NCBI GenBank assembly: GCA_947259995.1
Contig: CAMYOK010000014.1
Coordinates: forward strand, 174,078 to 238,077
DNA: 64,000 nt
Reading direction: 5' to 3'
Source of the DNA: an uncultured Pseudomonadales bacterium
Lineage (GTDB): Bacteria; Pseudomonadota; Gammaproteobacteria; Pseudomonadales; Pseudohongiellaceae
Below the pieces are notes generated by a model. It was not told the DNA's origin. It saw nothing but the letters and a program-made list of their open reading frames with translations, and made no database searches. Below, piece after piece: positions 45,257-54,280 of this stretch (the first letter of the stretch is position 1; each line of letters opens with the position of its first letter). Position numbers and translations under genes: made by a program.

Positions 45257-46522
45257 CTATAGACTTTCTATGGACTTATTGAATGATTCTTCTGCACTAA
45301 TAGGCAATACGAAACCTGCACAAGTGCCGCTTGCACAATCCGCTTGTGCTATCGATTCGATAAAAAATTGACCCTTATGGGCCTTGGCAACGACCTGCGC
45401 CACCGATAGGCCAAGCCCGGTACCCTGCGCGCGCGTGGTGAAAAACGCCTCTTTAATTTGCTCTAGCAATCCCTCTGGGATGCCTGGGCCGTTATCTTGC
45501 ACATAAAGCCGTAGCGCTTGTTCGCTATGTTGTTCAGCACCAATCGTCAAACACGCCTTCGGTCCGGCTGCTTGCAAAGCATTCTCTATCAGATTCAACA
45601 TGGCACCGATTAGGGACTCCCGATTGCAGCGTAGCAGCGCCTCTGGGCTTTCGATCTGCCATTGCCATTGAATGCCATTGCGCATTAACACTTCGGCGGC
45701 AATCTGTAATTCATCGAACAGGGTCGCAATTGAAGTGGTCTCATCTAACACGGCATCGCCGCGAGCAAAGATCAACATGTCTTTTACTTGTCGTTCCATG
45801 TTGTTTAGACGCGACATAATTTTGTTGGCATAACGACTGATCTGTTCTGCGCTGACTTGCGGGTTTTCTAGCTGACCTGTGTAAAGCATTGCCGCTGAGA
45901 GTGGCGTTCTGATCTGATGCGCAAGAGAGGACACCATTTTGCCCATCGCCGAAAGACGCTGATGACGGCTCAGGTGTTGCTGTAATTCGCGGGTTTCAGT
46001 TTGGTCGGTAAGCAAAATGATCTGGCCAGGCTCATCGTTGAGCGAGCGTGTCGCCAGACTAATGCGCTTGCCGTTCTTCAAGGAGATCTCATGTCCGTCA
46101 TCTGAGCGAGGAGCGAAACGCTGGGCAATGATGTCACGCCAGAACTGCCCTTCTAACGGCTCACCTAATAATTCGAGTGCCGCGGCGTTGCAGGATGTCA
46201 CTTGTCCCTGGCTATTCAAGACAATCACCCCACCTGGCAACAACTGCAGAAGATTTTCTAGACGGCTAGCGATGCGCTCTTTCTCAGAGATCTCTTGCAG
46301 GCGTTGGCGATTGGCGCTCTCTACTTCGCGAGTGAGCTGCTCTACGCGCTCCTGCAGCAGCTCATAGGCATTGCCCAGCTCACTAGACAGGTCATTAAAG
46401 GCACGAAAGGCGAGATTGAGGGCTTCTGGGTCATTGAGCTCCAGAGGCTGCTCAGTCAATGGCCTAATGGCCTGAAGGGCTGAGCGTTGCTCGGACTGAA
46501 TTCTGTTCGCGACTGCCGCCAT
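45257..46522 (-). CDS. fleS: FleS-like sensor histidine kinase
   Basis: This is a soluble histidine kinase paired with fleR. A coiled region (about 55-105) and a PAS-like domain (about 105-195) precede the HisKA domain with the phospho-acceptor in SLAHQIRTPLSAAML and the HATPase domain with NLIENALQAAG (N box), DNGPGIPEG (G1) and GTGLGLSVAQVVAKAH (G2). There is no membrane segment, so it senses an internal cue. The ATG at 46522 has GGAAG upstream; an earlier TTG lies in the promoter and is rejected. Length 421 residues. Confidence 0.93.
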   Translation of the reverse strand: MAAVANRIQSEQRSALQAIRPLTEQPLELNDPEALNLAFRAFNDLSSELGNAYELLQERVEQLTREVESANRQRLQEISEKERIASRLENLLQLLPGGVIVLNSQGQVTSCNAAALELLGEPLEGQFWRDIIAQRFAPRSDDGHEISLKNGKRISLATRSLNDEPGQIILLTDQTETRELQQHLSRHQRLSAMGKMVSSLAHQIRTPLSAAMLYTGQLENPQVSAEQISRYANKIMSRLNNMERQVKDMLIFARGDAVLDETTSIATLFDELQIAAEVLMRNGIQWQWQIESPEALLRCNRESLIGAMLNLIENALQAAGPKACLTIGAEQHSEQALRLYVQDNGPGIPEGLLEQIKEAFFTTRAQGTGLGLSVAQVVAKAHKGQFFIESIAQADCASGTCAGFVLPISAEESFNKSIESL

Positions 46523-46580
46523 AATGCTTCCATTGTGTAGAGAATGAGCCGTAGTGATACGACGCGTGTCTACAAGGAAC

Positions 46581-46596
46581 AGCAAAGACTATGCCA
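46581..46596 (-). promoter_or_regulatory. sigma-54 promoter of fleSR-fliE
   Basis: On the minus strand TGGCAT, five bases, TTGCT has correct spacing and only one pyrimidine difference from consensus. Transcription would start near 46570, 48 bases before the fleS ATG. In Pseudomonas fleSR is activated by FleQ with sigma-54. Confidence 0.75.
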
Positions 46597-46640
46597 GTAC
46601 AGGAATATTGTTATTTTACAATTAGTTAGTACAAGAAGGG

Positions 46641-46670
46641 AAAATAAAGGTCAATTTTTTGACCTTAAAA
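46641..46670 (-). terminator. terminator of dcd
   Basis: AAGGTCAA and TTGACCTT pair perfectly over eight positions with a four-base loop, and on the minus strand the stem is followed by a T-rich tail. A second imperfect hairpin (GACAGT/ACTGTC and GCGG/CCGC, about 46693-46726) lies between it and the dcd stop. Confidence 0.65.
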
Positions 46671-46738
46671 GAGAGGGTTTTTGCGTGGGGATGACAGTAT
46701 GCGGTGTCAATTTTCCGCACACTGTCGCTTTAATACGC

Positions 46739-47308
46739 TTAGGCTTTGGGAGGCGTTACACCTGTTTGTCCCATATATTTGCCATTACGTTGCTTGTAAG
46801 TGACTTCGCACTGCTCATCCGACTGATAAAACAACATTTGTGCGACCCCCTCATTGGCATAGATCTTCGCAGGCAGTGGCGTGGTGTTCGAGAACTCGAG
46901 CGTGACATGCCCTTCCCACTCAGGCTCCAAAGGCGTGACGTTGACGATGACACCACAGCGCGCATAGGTGGATTTGCCTAGGCATACCACTAACACGTCA
47001 CTTGGAATTCGAAAATACTCAACGGTACGGGCCAGTGCGAAAGAGTTAGGAGGAATAATGCAATAGTCTTCCTCAATACTTACGAAACTGGTTTCACTGA
47101 AGTTTTTCGGATCGACAACACTTGAAGTGTGCACATTCGTGAAAATTTTAAACTCGCGCGCGCAGCGAACATCATAACCGTAACTCGAAGTACCAAAGGA
47201 GATCACTTTATTTCCGTCAACACTACGCACCTGTTTGGGTTCATAGGGCTCAATCATGCCATGCTTTTCGGACATTTCATTGATCCATCGGTCTGACTTA
47301 ATGCTCAT
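46739..47308 (-). CDS. dcd: Dcd, dCTP deaminase
   Basis: Dcd deaminates dCTP to dUTP, supplying dUMP for thymidylate synthesis. The 189-residue protein has [14 protein letters not shown] near 37-50, the [12 protein letters not shown] segment with the conserved Ser-Arg pair, [20 protein letters not shown] with the catalytic Glu, and the GVAQMLF end. It is the mono-functional gammaproteobacterial form. It stands alone, with its own terminator before the fleS promoter region. Confidence 0.96.
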   Translation of the reverse strand: MSIKSDRWINEMSEKHGMIEPYEPKQVRSVDGNKVISFGTSSYGYDVRCAREFKIFTNVHTSSVVDPKNFSETSFVSIEEDYCIIPPNSFALARTVEYFRIPSDVLVVCLGKSTYARCGVIVNVTPLEPEWEGHVTLEFSNTTPLPAKIYANEGVAQMLFYQSDEQCEVTYKQRNGKYMGQTGVTPPKA

Positions 47309-47411
47309 CTTGGTTAATTTCCTTTGACGTTAGGATAGGCTCACATGGCCATGAGTTAAAACTTGGTGGCAGATGATACGGGAGATATCCGAGAGTGCCA
47401 ACGGGTTTTTA

Positions 47412-47434
47412 GGCGCTGCACATGGTGCAGCGCC
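47412..47434 (-). terminator. perfect stem-loop after the DegP-like gene
   Basis: GGCGCTGCAC and GTGCAGCGCC form a perfect ten-pair stem with a three-base loop, nine bases after the protease stop. No T tract follows on the minus strand, so it may be a 3' end stabiliser or Rho-assisted end. Confidence 0.5.
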
Positions 47435-47442
47435 GACTATGA

Positions 47443-48945
47443 TCACTTGTCGAACAAGCCTTCGGAATACGCCGATGGAATACGATACTGCTGTAAAATA
47501 CGCTGCTCGCTCTCTAGCGCTTGCTGGTGATTCACGACCACTTGATAACCACTGTCATTGCGGAACACCACATGCGAGCTCTCGTTGTCTCGTAAGACCT
47601 GGGTAAATTCTTCGAAATCGCGGATAGGCTCGCCATTAACAGAGTCGACAATCCAATTGCGCAGATCGTGATAGCCCAGATTCACATCTGAGGCTAACAC
47701 TTGCAAAGCCACCACCAGTTCGCGCTTCTCTGGTGAACTCCACTGACTACGTGCCTGGAGCAAACTGACAGGCGCCGTGCGATTCCAGTCTGGTCCCCAG
47801 CGCATAATGAGGTTCATATTCAGCGGCACGAACAAGACACCACCATAAATATAATATTCAGGGATCTCATCGAAGGCTTCCTGCTTTACTAAGCTATAGC
47901 TCTGTTGGCGTTTCTGTGCGACCAGTTCGCGCGTCATAATTTTGCCATCACGAGCAAACTCCACTTCGATGGTCTCGCCAATTTGACGCATGTCGATGGC
48001 ATATTTGAAGTTGGTCTGCAGTTCAGAACTGACCGTGATCGTGCTGTCGCCAGCCACTGTAAAGCCATCGATCTTGGTTACCACATCGTTCTCTTGCAGA
48101 ACGCCCGCAGACGGCGAGTCTTCGAATACTTTAATAACCAACACGCCACTTTGATTGGCGCTTAAACCATAGGCATCTTTGGCCGCGGGGCTCTCCAAGT
48201 CTTGAGTGCGAAAGCCTAAGTCTGGGAAGCCATCATAAACACCATCCTCAGCGTCAGTTAAAACATGCTCAATGATGTTGGGAGGCACAAAATAGCCTAG
48301 ATTCTCGGCACGGCCACCGGAGTTTGCCTGCATCACCACGCCGACAATTTTCTGGTCGACTATTACTGGACCACCGCTATTGCCGGGGTTGATCGCCGCA
48401 TCGATTTGACCCGCCAACAGGAAGTCCCCCGAATGAGCATAGACCTGCTGCTCTACACGCGAGAGAATTCCTTTGGTAATACTTAAGGTACGACCGCCCA
48501 TTGGATAGCCAAAGACATAGACCTCTTCTTGTGCACTGGGTAGTTCACCGATACTCAGCGGCTCCAGATCAGTAAAAAAGCCTGGCTCATCCACCGTTAC
48601 AATCGCAAGATCCGAAGAATGCGATACGAACACGACGCGCGCGGTATAGCGATTAGGGTCGTTGTGCTTCTGCACTTGCACATAGCTGGCATCAGCAATG
48701 ACATGGGCATTCGTAAGAATACGATTGCCCCGTATGACGCTACCCGAACCACTGCTCTGCGACGGCGTCAGCAGGCGCCAAGGCGTAAAGTAATCTGGGG
48801 CGGCTTGGGTGGTATAGATTTTAATAATAGAGCGTTCAACCGCACGAATCTCGTCATTGAGTTGAGCGGAGGCGGAATAGGACGCGAAACTAGCAACAAA
48901 CAATAGGATGGCAGCGCAGCTGCGACGAGCGAGGGTCATGGGCAA
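47443..48945 (-). CDS. secreted DegP/HtrA-like serine protease with PDZ domain
   Basis: This is an S1C trypsin-like protease, predicted periplasmic from a signal peptide over about residues 1-27 (AAILLFVASFASYSASAQ). The catalytic triad is His in ILTNAHVIAD near 80, Asp in SHSSDLAIVTVD near 112 and Ser in NPGNSGGPVIVD near 192. A PDZ domain follows (about 255-345, with LVIKVFEDSPSAGVLQENDVV in part), and a second C-terminal PDZ-like region (about 400-480). It resembles plant/bacterial Deg-type enzymes more than E. coli DegP. Substrates are unknown. Its position beside the PspB-like gene hints at envelope quality control, but they are divergent and separately promoted. Confidence 0.85.
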   Translation of the reverse strand: MPMTLARRSCAAILLFVASFASYSASAQLNDEIRAVERSIIKIYTTQAAPDYFTPWRLLTPSQSSGSGSVIRGNRILTNAHVIADASYVQVQKHNDPNRYTARVVFVSHSSDLAIVTVDEPGFFTDLEPLSIGELPSAQEEVYVFGYPMGGRTLSITKGILSRVEQQVYAHSGDFLLAGQIDAAINPGNSGGPVIVDQKIVGVVMQANSGGRAENLGYFVPPNIIEHVLTDAEDGVYDGFPDLGFRTQDLESPAAKDAYGLSANQSGVLVIKVFEDSPSAGVLQENDVVTKIDGFTVAGDSTITVSSELQTNFKYAIDMRQIGETIEVEFARDGKIMTRELVAQKRQQSYSLVKQEAFDEIPEYYIYGGVLFVPLNMNLIMRWGPDWNRTAPVSLLQARSQWSSPEKRELVVALQVLASDVNLGYHDLRNWIVDSVNGEPIRDFEEFTQVLRDNESSHVVFRNDSGYQVVVNHQQALESEQRILQQYRIPSAYSEGLFDK

Positions 48946-49246
48946 TCCTTCAACAAAAGTCTCTTAATTTCTTGGAATTATGAAGTGAGAGCCTTTATGT
49001 CACAGGTGTTGCTAGTATGGCAAGTTTCCTACGCGTTCACTTCCCTTTCGCCGCCCTAACGCACTAAAACCGTGCATTATCGCAGCGCCTTACGGCAAGG
49101 CCGTTAAACTGCGGCGTGTCTCAGCAATAGTGTTGAAAATCACTAACTGCCGACCACAAAAAAACACTATCTTATTGTTTTTTATTAATATTATTATTGG
49201 CACTCGAATTGCTACTAGTTTTTAACCATACTATTTGAAGGACACA
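48946..49246. other. 301-base divergent region between the protease and PspB-like gene
   Basis: No coding sequence was seen. It holds an A/T-rich stretch (about 49160-49196), TAGTG/CACTA half-sites near 49128-49145 with a further ACACTA near 49164, an inverted TTACGGC/GGCCGTTAA pair near 49090-49107 that might be an upstream activator site, and the consensus sigma-54 promoter at 49197-49213. Confidence 0.6.
49197..49213 (+). promoter_or_regulatory. consensus sigma-54 promoter of the PspB-like gene
   Basis: TTGGCAC, five bases, TTGCT is a full match to the -24/-12 consensus with GG-N10-GC spacing. Transcription would start near 49225, about 22 bases before the first ATG. Phage-shock operons in other gammaproteobacteria are sigma-54-dependent through PspF. 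Confidence 0.85.
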
Positions 49247-49468
49247 ATGATGGATGTATTTATTTTTATAATCGCAATCGTGTTTATTGCGAATTTCTTC
49301 AGCTATAAAAAAGAAATGGCCAAATTAGGCACTAAGGTTGACCATGTGGAAGACAACGCCACGCAAAAAGAACTAGAAAATATTAAACAGCGTCTTAATG
49401 TACTGGAGAGGATCGTGACCGATAAGCAGTATGACCTCAATTCTCAGATTTCAGACTTAGACAAGTAA
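49247..49468 (+). CDS. PspB-like small membrane protein, orphan
   Basis: The protein has about 73 residues: an N-terminal membrane helix (VFIFIIAIVFIANFF) and then a charged coiled coil ending in IKQRLNVLERIVTDKQYDL, which resembles the C-terminus of PspB, where a similar Leu-Glu pattern follows a leucine-zipper helix. PspB, with PspC, senses envelope damage and relieves PspA's inhibition of PspF. No pspA, pspC or pspF is nearby. Two tandem ATG codons follow GAAGGA; the second (49250) has better spacing (seven bases). A consensus sigma-54 promoter precedes it. The 3' end overlaps the convergent bioY gene by 25 bases. Assignment to PspB is by pattern, not by search. Confidence 0.65.
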   Translation: MMDVFIFIIAIVFIANFFSYKKEMAKLGTKVDHVEDNATQKELENIKQRLNVLERIVTDKQYDLNSQISDLDK

Positions 49469-49989
49469 AAAGGCGCGGGCACGGCTTTTTTAACGAATAA
49501 GATCAATGCTGCTGCCAGCCAAGACTTAATAAACGAGCCGAGATAGAACGGAGCAATTCCATTGGCATAAGCTTCGGACAGCCCTATGAGCGTCGACATC
49601 CAAGCCCAACCGCTGAGAAGAATAATGACATGGCCAACTAACATGCAGCCGACGCAGGCAAGAAAATGTCCACAAAACCCCCGCTGCTTCGCCACACCGA
49701 TTGCAGCAGCGGCTGCGATAAAACCTATCAGATACCCACCGCTTGGCCCAGCCAATACTGCCAAACCTGAGGCTCCCTCACTGAAGATCGGCAGGCCCAG
49801 GGTACCACTTATCACATATAGGCCGACACTCGCAGCCCCGAACACAGGCCCCAGAAGCGCCCCCGCACACAACACCGCGATTGTTTGCCCAGTCTGCAGA
49901 ATAGTTGTTCCAGGTATCGCAAACTCAACAATGGTCCCCGTGTAAATAAACACGGCGAATAAACACACTACGCCTAACTGTTGTATCAA
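49444..49989 (-). CDS. bioY: BioY, biotin transporter substrate-binding subunit
   Basis: BioY is the membrane S-component that captures biotin, alone or with an ECF module. The 181 residues form about six helices. Typical are TILQTGQTIAVLCAGALLGP, the GTLGLPIFSEGASGLAVLAGPSGGYLIGF region in part, and the Gly-rich loops between helices. The start is TTG, with AGGGA nine bases upstream; there is no better ATG. No BirA-type box was recognised upstream. No bioMN energising genes lie beside it. Its 3' end overlaps the convergent PspB-like gene. Confidence 0.88.
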   Translation of the reverse strand: MIQQLGVVCLFAVFIYTGTIVEFAIPGTTILQTGQTIAVLCAGALLGPVFGAASVGLYVISGTLGLPIFSEGASGLAVLAGPSGGYLIGFIAAAAAIGVAKQRGFCGHFLACVGCMLVGHVIILLSGWAWMSTLIGLSEAYANGIAPFYLGSFIKSWLAAALILFVKKAVPAPFYLSKSEI

Positions 49990-50018
49990 ATCAAATTCGT
50001 CCCTGGGTCAAAATATTA

Positions 50019-50033
50019 CTAGAAGATTTCTAG
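50019..50033 (-). terminator. small stem-loop after metG
   Basis: CTAGAA and TTCTAG form a six-pair stem with a three-base loop, three bases beyond the metG stop, and a T/A-rich tail follows on the minus strand. It is weak and lies only 30 bases before the bioY start. Confidence 0.35.
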
Positions 50034-50035
50034 TG

Positions 50036-52111
50036 TTACATCACACGCATTCCTGGTTGCGCGCCATTGTCTGGCTCCAGCAAGAAAATATCGCTCCCAC
50101 CCGGGCCCGCCGCCAACACCATGCCTTCGGACATGCCGAACTTCATTTTTCGTGGCGCTAAATTGGCAACGACCACAGTGAGTCTGTTCACTAGGGTCGC
50201 AGGGTCGTAGGCAGACTTGATGCCTGAGAACACATTGCGGATTGTCGGCTCGCCTTGTGCATCGAGGCCAAGATCAAGCGTGATGCGCAGTAGTTTATCA
50301 GCGCCTTGCACATGCTCAGCGTTAATGATGCGCGCGATCCGCATATCTACCTTTGCAAAATCTGGAAACTGAATTTCCTCACAGATTGGCTCTTTTGCCA
50401 ATGCAGAGTCTACTGGCTCTGTGGCCACTGGTGCAGATTGAGTTAGTGCACTCGCCTGGCTTGCCGTAACTGCCTCCATCATCGCCGTCACATCCGCAGG
50501 ATCAATACGAGTAATCAACGGGACAAACGCTCCAATCGTGTGACCATTAAGTGTGCTATCGACACTATCCCACGCAAGCGGCGGCACCGCTAAGAAGGTC
50601 TCCACGCTCTGCGCCATTGTTGGAATTACTGGTTTCAAATACACAATCAACATGCGGAACAAGTTTAAACCAGTGCTACAGATTTCTTGCACTTCAGACG
50701 ATTGCTTATCCGTCTTAGCAATGACCCATGGCGCTTTGTCTGCAATATACTGATTAGCTTTATCGGCAAGCGACATAATTAGTCGCATGGCTTTGCTGTA
50801 CTCTCTTGCCTCATACAAGGCCGCAACCTCGTCTTTAGCCGCTTGAAACTCTGCGATCAAAGCTGGCTCACTGTTGTGCTGGGCAAGTTTGCCGGCAAAC
50901 CCTTTGTTAATAAACCCCGCGCAACGACTGGCAATATTGACAACCTTGCCAACTAGGTCCGAGTTCACACGCGCAACAAAGTCATCCAGATTAAGATCGA
51001 GATCGTCCACGGCACTGCTAAGCTTTGCAGCAAAATAGTAACGCAAATATTCTGGATCTAAATGAGCAAGATAGTCTTCGGCATTAATAAAGGTGCCACG
51101 TGACTTAGACATTTTTTGCCCGTTGATAGTGACAAAACCGTGTACAAAGACACCGTTGGGAGTTCGATAACCGGCACTCTCTAACACCGCTGGCCAGAAC
51201 AATGTATGGAAGTTAACAATGTCTTTGCCAATAAAATGATATAGCTCTGTATTGCTGCCTGGACGCCAATAGTCATCGAAATTATAGTCACTTTTGGCAC
51301 AAAATTTCTCGAAGCTCGCCATGTAACCTACGGGCGCATCGAGCCAAACGTAGAAATATTTTCCCGGAGCCTCGGGTATCTCGAAACCGAAGTATGGTGC
51401 ATCACGGCTGATATCCCATTCTTGCAAACCACTTTCTAGCCATTCATTTAGTTTATTGGCTACTTGCTCTTGCAGAGTGCCACTGCGCGTCCAACTCTTC
51501 AGCATCTGCGTAAATTCAGGCAGCTTGAAGAAATGGTGTTCAGACTCGCGCTCGACAGGCGTAGCACCCGAGAGTGTTGAACGTGGATCGATCAAGTCGG
51601 CGGGGCTGTAAGTGGCATTACAGTTTTCGCAATTGTCACCGTATTGATCGGGTGTTTTACATTTCGGACAAGTGCCCTTGATAAATCGGTCTGCTAAAAA
51701 CAGCTTCTTCTCTGGGTCGAATAATTGACTGATCGTGCGACGACTAATGTGGCCGTTCTCTTTCAGCTTCAAATAGATAGCTTGAACTAGGCGTTTATTC
51801 TCGGGCGAGTGAGTAGAATGAAACTGCGAAAACCCAATATTGAATTTTTCATAATCTCGTTCATGCTCTTCCTGAACTCGTGCTATCAAAGTCTCGGGGC
51901 TTATGCCTTCGTTCTCAGCGCGAAGCATGATGGCAGTGCCATGAGTGTCATCGGCGCAAACATAAACGCAATCCTCGCCCTTAAGACGTTGGAAACGCAC
52001 CCAGATGTCGGTTTGAGTTGCCTCTAGGATGTGACCTAAATGAATAGGACCATTCGCATAGGGCAATGCCATAGTGACGAGTATATGACGCTTATTAGCC
52101 TTGTCTTGCAT
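50036..52111 (-). CDS. metG: MetG, methionyl-tRNA synthetase
   Basis: MetG charges tRNA-Met. The HIGH-type motif is GPIHLGH near residues 21-27; the zinc knuckle has [17 protein letters not shown] near 145-161; the KMSKS motif is [13 protein letters not shown] near 335. The anticodon-binding domain follows, and the C-terminal tRNA-binding domain (about 585-691) carries [12 protein letters not shown] and [18 protein letters not shown] in part. This long dimeric form of 691 residues is usual in gammaproteobacteria. A short stem with T-rich tail lies just after the stop (about 50019-50033). Confidence 0.96.
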   Translation of the reverse strand: MQDKANKRHILVTMALPYANGPIHLGHILEATQTDIWVRFQRLKGEDCVYVCADDTHGTAIMLRAENEGISPETLIARVQEEHERDYEKFNIGFSQFHSTHSPENKRLVQAIYLKLKENGHISRRTISQLFDPEKKLFLADRFIKGTCPKCKTPDQYGDNCENCNATYSPADLIDPRSTLSGATPVERESEHHFFKLPEFTQMLKSWTRSGTLQEQVANKLNEWLESGLQEWDISRDAPYFGFEIPEAPGKYFYVWLDAPVGYMASFEKFCAKSDYNFDDYWRPGSNTELYHFIGKDIVNFHTLFWPAVLESAGYRTPNGVFVHGFVTINGQKMSKSRGTFINAEDYLAHLDPEYLRYYFAAKLSSAVDDLDLNLDDFVARVNSDLVGKVVNIASRCAGFINKGFAGKLAQHNSEPALIAEFQAAKDEVAALYEAREYSKAMRLIMSLADKANQYIADKAPWVIAKTDKQSSEVQEICSTGLNLFRMLIVYLKPVIPTMAQSVETFLAVPPLAWDSVDSTLNGHTIGAFVPLITRIDPADVTAMMEAVTASQASALTQSAPVATEPVDSALAKEPICEEIQFPDFAKVDMRIARIINAEHVQGADKLLRITLDLGLDAQGEPTIRNVFSGIKSAYDPATLVNRLTVVVANLAPRKMKFGMSEGMVLAAGPGGSDIFLLEPDNGAQPGMRVM

Positions 52112-52155
52112 ATCTACCTTCTATTGAGAATTGTTGTAGCGGACCAAAAAATAGC

Positions 52156-52335
52156 TTATTGGACTTCTACCATTTCAAAATCTTCTTTTCCTACACCGCA
52201 ATCTGGACAGCACCAGTCATCGGGGACATCTTCCCACTTCGTTCCAGGCTCTATTCCTTCATCAGGGAGACCAAGCGCTTCGTCATACATAAACTCACAA
52301 ACCAAACACTGCCATTTCTTCACGTTATTCACCAT
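52156..52335 (-). CDS. rubredoxin
   Basis: A 59-codon minus-strand gene encodes a typical rubredoxin, a small one-electron carrier with one iron bound by four cysteines. The two knuckles are [13 protein letters not shown] near residues 9-21 and [14 protein letters not shown] near 41-54. The spacing and the [11 protein letters not shown] block match the family. The ATG at 52335 is given; the GTG at 52323 (reading MKKWQC, with GGTGA five bases upstream) is a good alternative. It lies 44 bases before metG. Possible partners include a rubredoxin reductase or alkane/fatty acid hydroxylase, none of which is in the window. Confidence 0.9.
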   Translation of the reverse strand: MVNNVKKWQCLVCEFMYDEALGLPDEGIEPGTKWEDVPDDWCCPDCGVGKEDFEMVEVQ

Positions 52336-52447
52336 CTATAGATATTCTGAAAGCTCGCTCATCGCAGGGGGACTTATGATGGGCGCCAAAGGCGCAGATA
52401 ATACTCTATGAGGCGCGTCAATTCAGCCCCAAAGCGTGGGAAAAGCG

Positions 52448-52807
52448 TTAGCTCAAAGGATTATTGGTCTTTAAGGTTTCTAAATAACGACTGGCAACAA
52501 CTTCCACCTCGGCCATCAACACCGCATAGTCCTCTAGCACTTTGCTGCCTGCCTCGGTCAATTGCGCCCCGCCTCCCGCACGCCCACCGGTGGCCGTAGA
52601 GACTAGTGGGCTGACGAAACAGCTGTTCATGGTTTCGACTAATAGCCAAGCTCGGCGATAGCTCATGCCCATTTTACGGGCAGCGCCAGAGATAGACCCA
52701 GCATCCCTAATAGCACTTAGCAGCTCGATTTTTCCTGGTCCTACCGCGATGTCCTCACCACGCTTCACTCGAATTCGGCATTCCACTTGCGGTTGATCTT
52801 TGGGCAT
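52448..52807 (-). CDS. ModE-type winged-helix regulator without molybdate domain
   Basis: This 119-residue protein resembles the N-terminal DNA-binding half of ModE. The winged helix has IELLSAIRDAGSISGAARKMGMSYRRAWLLVETMN (in part, near residues 28-60), which is the ModE recognition helix, followed by the AGGGAQLTEAGSKVLEDY wing. The MOP domains that bind molybdate are missing, so it either senses through a partner or is a stand-alone regulator; such single-domain forms are known. It sits nine bases after mscS with the same direction. moaA and moaB in this window could be among its targets, but no site was identified. Confidence 0.8.
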   Translation of the reverse strand: MPKDQPQVECRIRVKRGEDIAVGPGKIELLSAIRDAGSISGAARKMGMSYRRAWLLVETMNSCFVSPLVSTATGGRAGGGAQLTEAGSKVLEDYAVLMAEVEVVASRYLETLKTNNPLS

Positions 52808-52815
52808 TCCCCCTC

Positions 52816-54117
52816 CTATTGATCTAATCGGGAGTCCATCGCCGATGGCATCTGCTTTATATGAAGGTCGCGTTGGGGATAAGGGATGGTAATTCCAGCC
52901 TTTTTAAACCCTCTCCAAATAGCTAGATTGATGTCGGATTTGACGTTGGCAAAGCCATTCTCTGGGTCGCAAATCCAAACCCGCAGCTCCAGATTGATCC
53001 CACTATCGGCAAACTCGGTCAATCTCACCATAGGCTCTGGGTCGCTCAAGACCCTCGGCGAGGCATTCGCGCAAGATAGCAAGATCGCCAACCCCTCCTC
53101 GGGATCATCATCATAACTAATTTGCACAGGAATCTTCATGCGGATATTGCGATCCATATAACTCCAATTAATCACCTCCGAGATAATTAAATTCTCATTA
53201 GGGATTAAGGTGTCTACCCCTTCACGGTTGCGTACCACGATGTAACGGGCCTTCAGTTCATGTACCCAGCCGAATTTATCCCCTATCGTAATCACATCGC
53301 CTGGCTTGATAGAACGATCCAACACCAATATGAAACCACTAATAAAGTTAGAGGTGATTTTTTGTAAACCAAAGCCTAGACCAACACCCAATGCACCACC
53401 AAATATGGCGAGCGAGCTAAGATTAATGCCGACAGCGTTAAGCGCTAAGAGAAATGCCAGCGTCAAAAGCAAGAAACGACTAAATTTACTAATGCCTACG
53501 CGCATGCTGGGCGAGATATGCGCCGACTTCTGCATATAGCGATTAATCGCTTCTGATAGCCAGATCGCTAGCGTAAAGGCAACCGCTACAATCAGCATGA
53601 ACTGAATAACAGATAGGACCGATACGCGGGTATCACCAAGTGAAACAGCCATAGCATCGAGCACTTCAAGTATGCGCGGCAGCCAGCCCACAAGATGCAA
53701 GATCACTAAGACCCACACTACTACCACTAAGGCGTTCTCAGAGGATTGTAAAAACGGATTCGAAGAGAATGCTTTGCGCAGTACATAGGCCGACACGCGC
53801 ACAACGGCTAACGCCAACAATATGGGCACGAGAATATCGAGCAATAACACTGGGACATTTTCCCAAGAAAGGATCGCACGTCCGCTTACTATGACAATCA
53901 GAGAGCTCAAGGGCCACAAGACCCGTTGGGCACTGCGCACGGCTAAGTGCCTGATACCCGTCCCGCCCTTGTTAGCCTGTAACAAGCGCTGCACTCGTTT
54001 GCTAACGATAGATGCCACGACAACCGCCACCACCATGACAATGACCTGCCACCAAAATTGGGCGGATAGTACTTGTTCTAAATAGGCATCTAGACGAGCT
54101 TGGATTTCTTCTGGCAT
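52816..54117 (-). CDS. MscS-family mechanosensitive channel
   Basis: This is a small-conductance mechanosensitive channel that opens upon hypo-osmotic shock. There are about five hydrophobic segments. The pore helix and following loop show GGALGVGLGFGLQKITSNFISG (in part; about residues 238-258), then GFILVLDRSIKPGDVI, the MscS signature. The cytoplasmic beta and alpha/beta domains follow (about 265-430), with DRNIRMKIPVQISYDDDPEEG. With 433 residues it has two or more extra N-terminal helices compared with E. coli MscS. Gene order with the ModE-like gene suggests one operon. Confidence 0.9.
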   Translation of the reverse strand: MPEEIQARLDAYLEQVLSAQFWWQVIVMVVAVVVASIVSKRVQRLLQANKGGTGIRHLAVRSAQRVLWPLSSLIVIVSGRAILSWENVPVLLLDILVPILLALAVVRVSAYVLRKAFSSNPFLQSSENALVVVVWVLVILHLVGWLPRILEVLDAMAVSLGDTRVSVLSVIQFMLIVAVAFTLAIWLSEAINRYMQKSAHISPSMRVGISKFSRFLLLTLAFLLALNAVGINLSSLAIFGGALGVGLGFGLQKITSNFISGFILVLDRSIKPGDVITIGDKFGWVHELKARYIVVRNREGVDTLIPNENLIISEVINWSYMDRNIRMKIPVQISYDDDPEEGLAILLSCANASPRVLSDPEPMVRLTEFADSGINLELRVWICDPENGFANVKSDINLAIWRGFKKAGITIPYPQRDLHIKQMPSAMDSRLDQ

Positions 54118-54280
54118 AGGGCACGCTCCAGCGTTTGTTATTAGCTAGAAGCATACCTTAATCGCTGTGGCTGGCACAGTAGCGCTCGCATTGAGCAACA
54201 CATTCTGTGGCCCTGAGTACATCTGTACGACAAGGCCATGTTAGAATCCACGCTTTGTTGTAAACCGAAGTGAGTGAGAC

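Noticed and set aside
49990..50035. Possible biotin regulator (BirA) box before bioY
   Set aside because: No TTGTAAACC-type inverted repeat is present; only the small stem that belongs to the metG end was seen.
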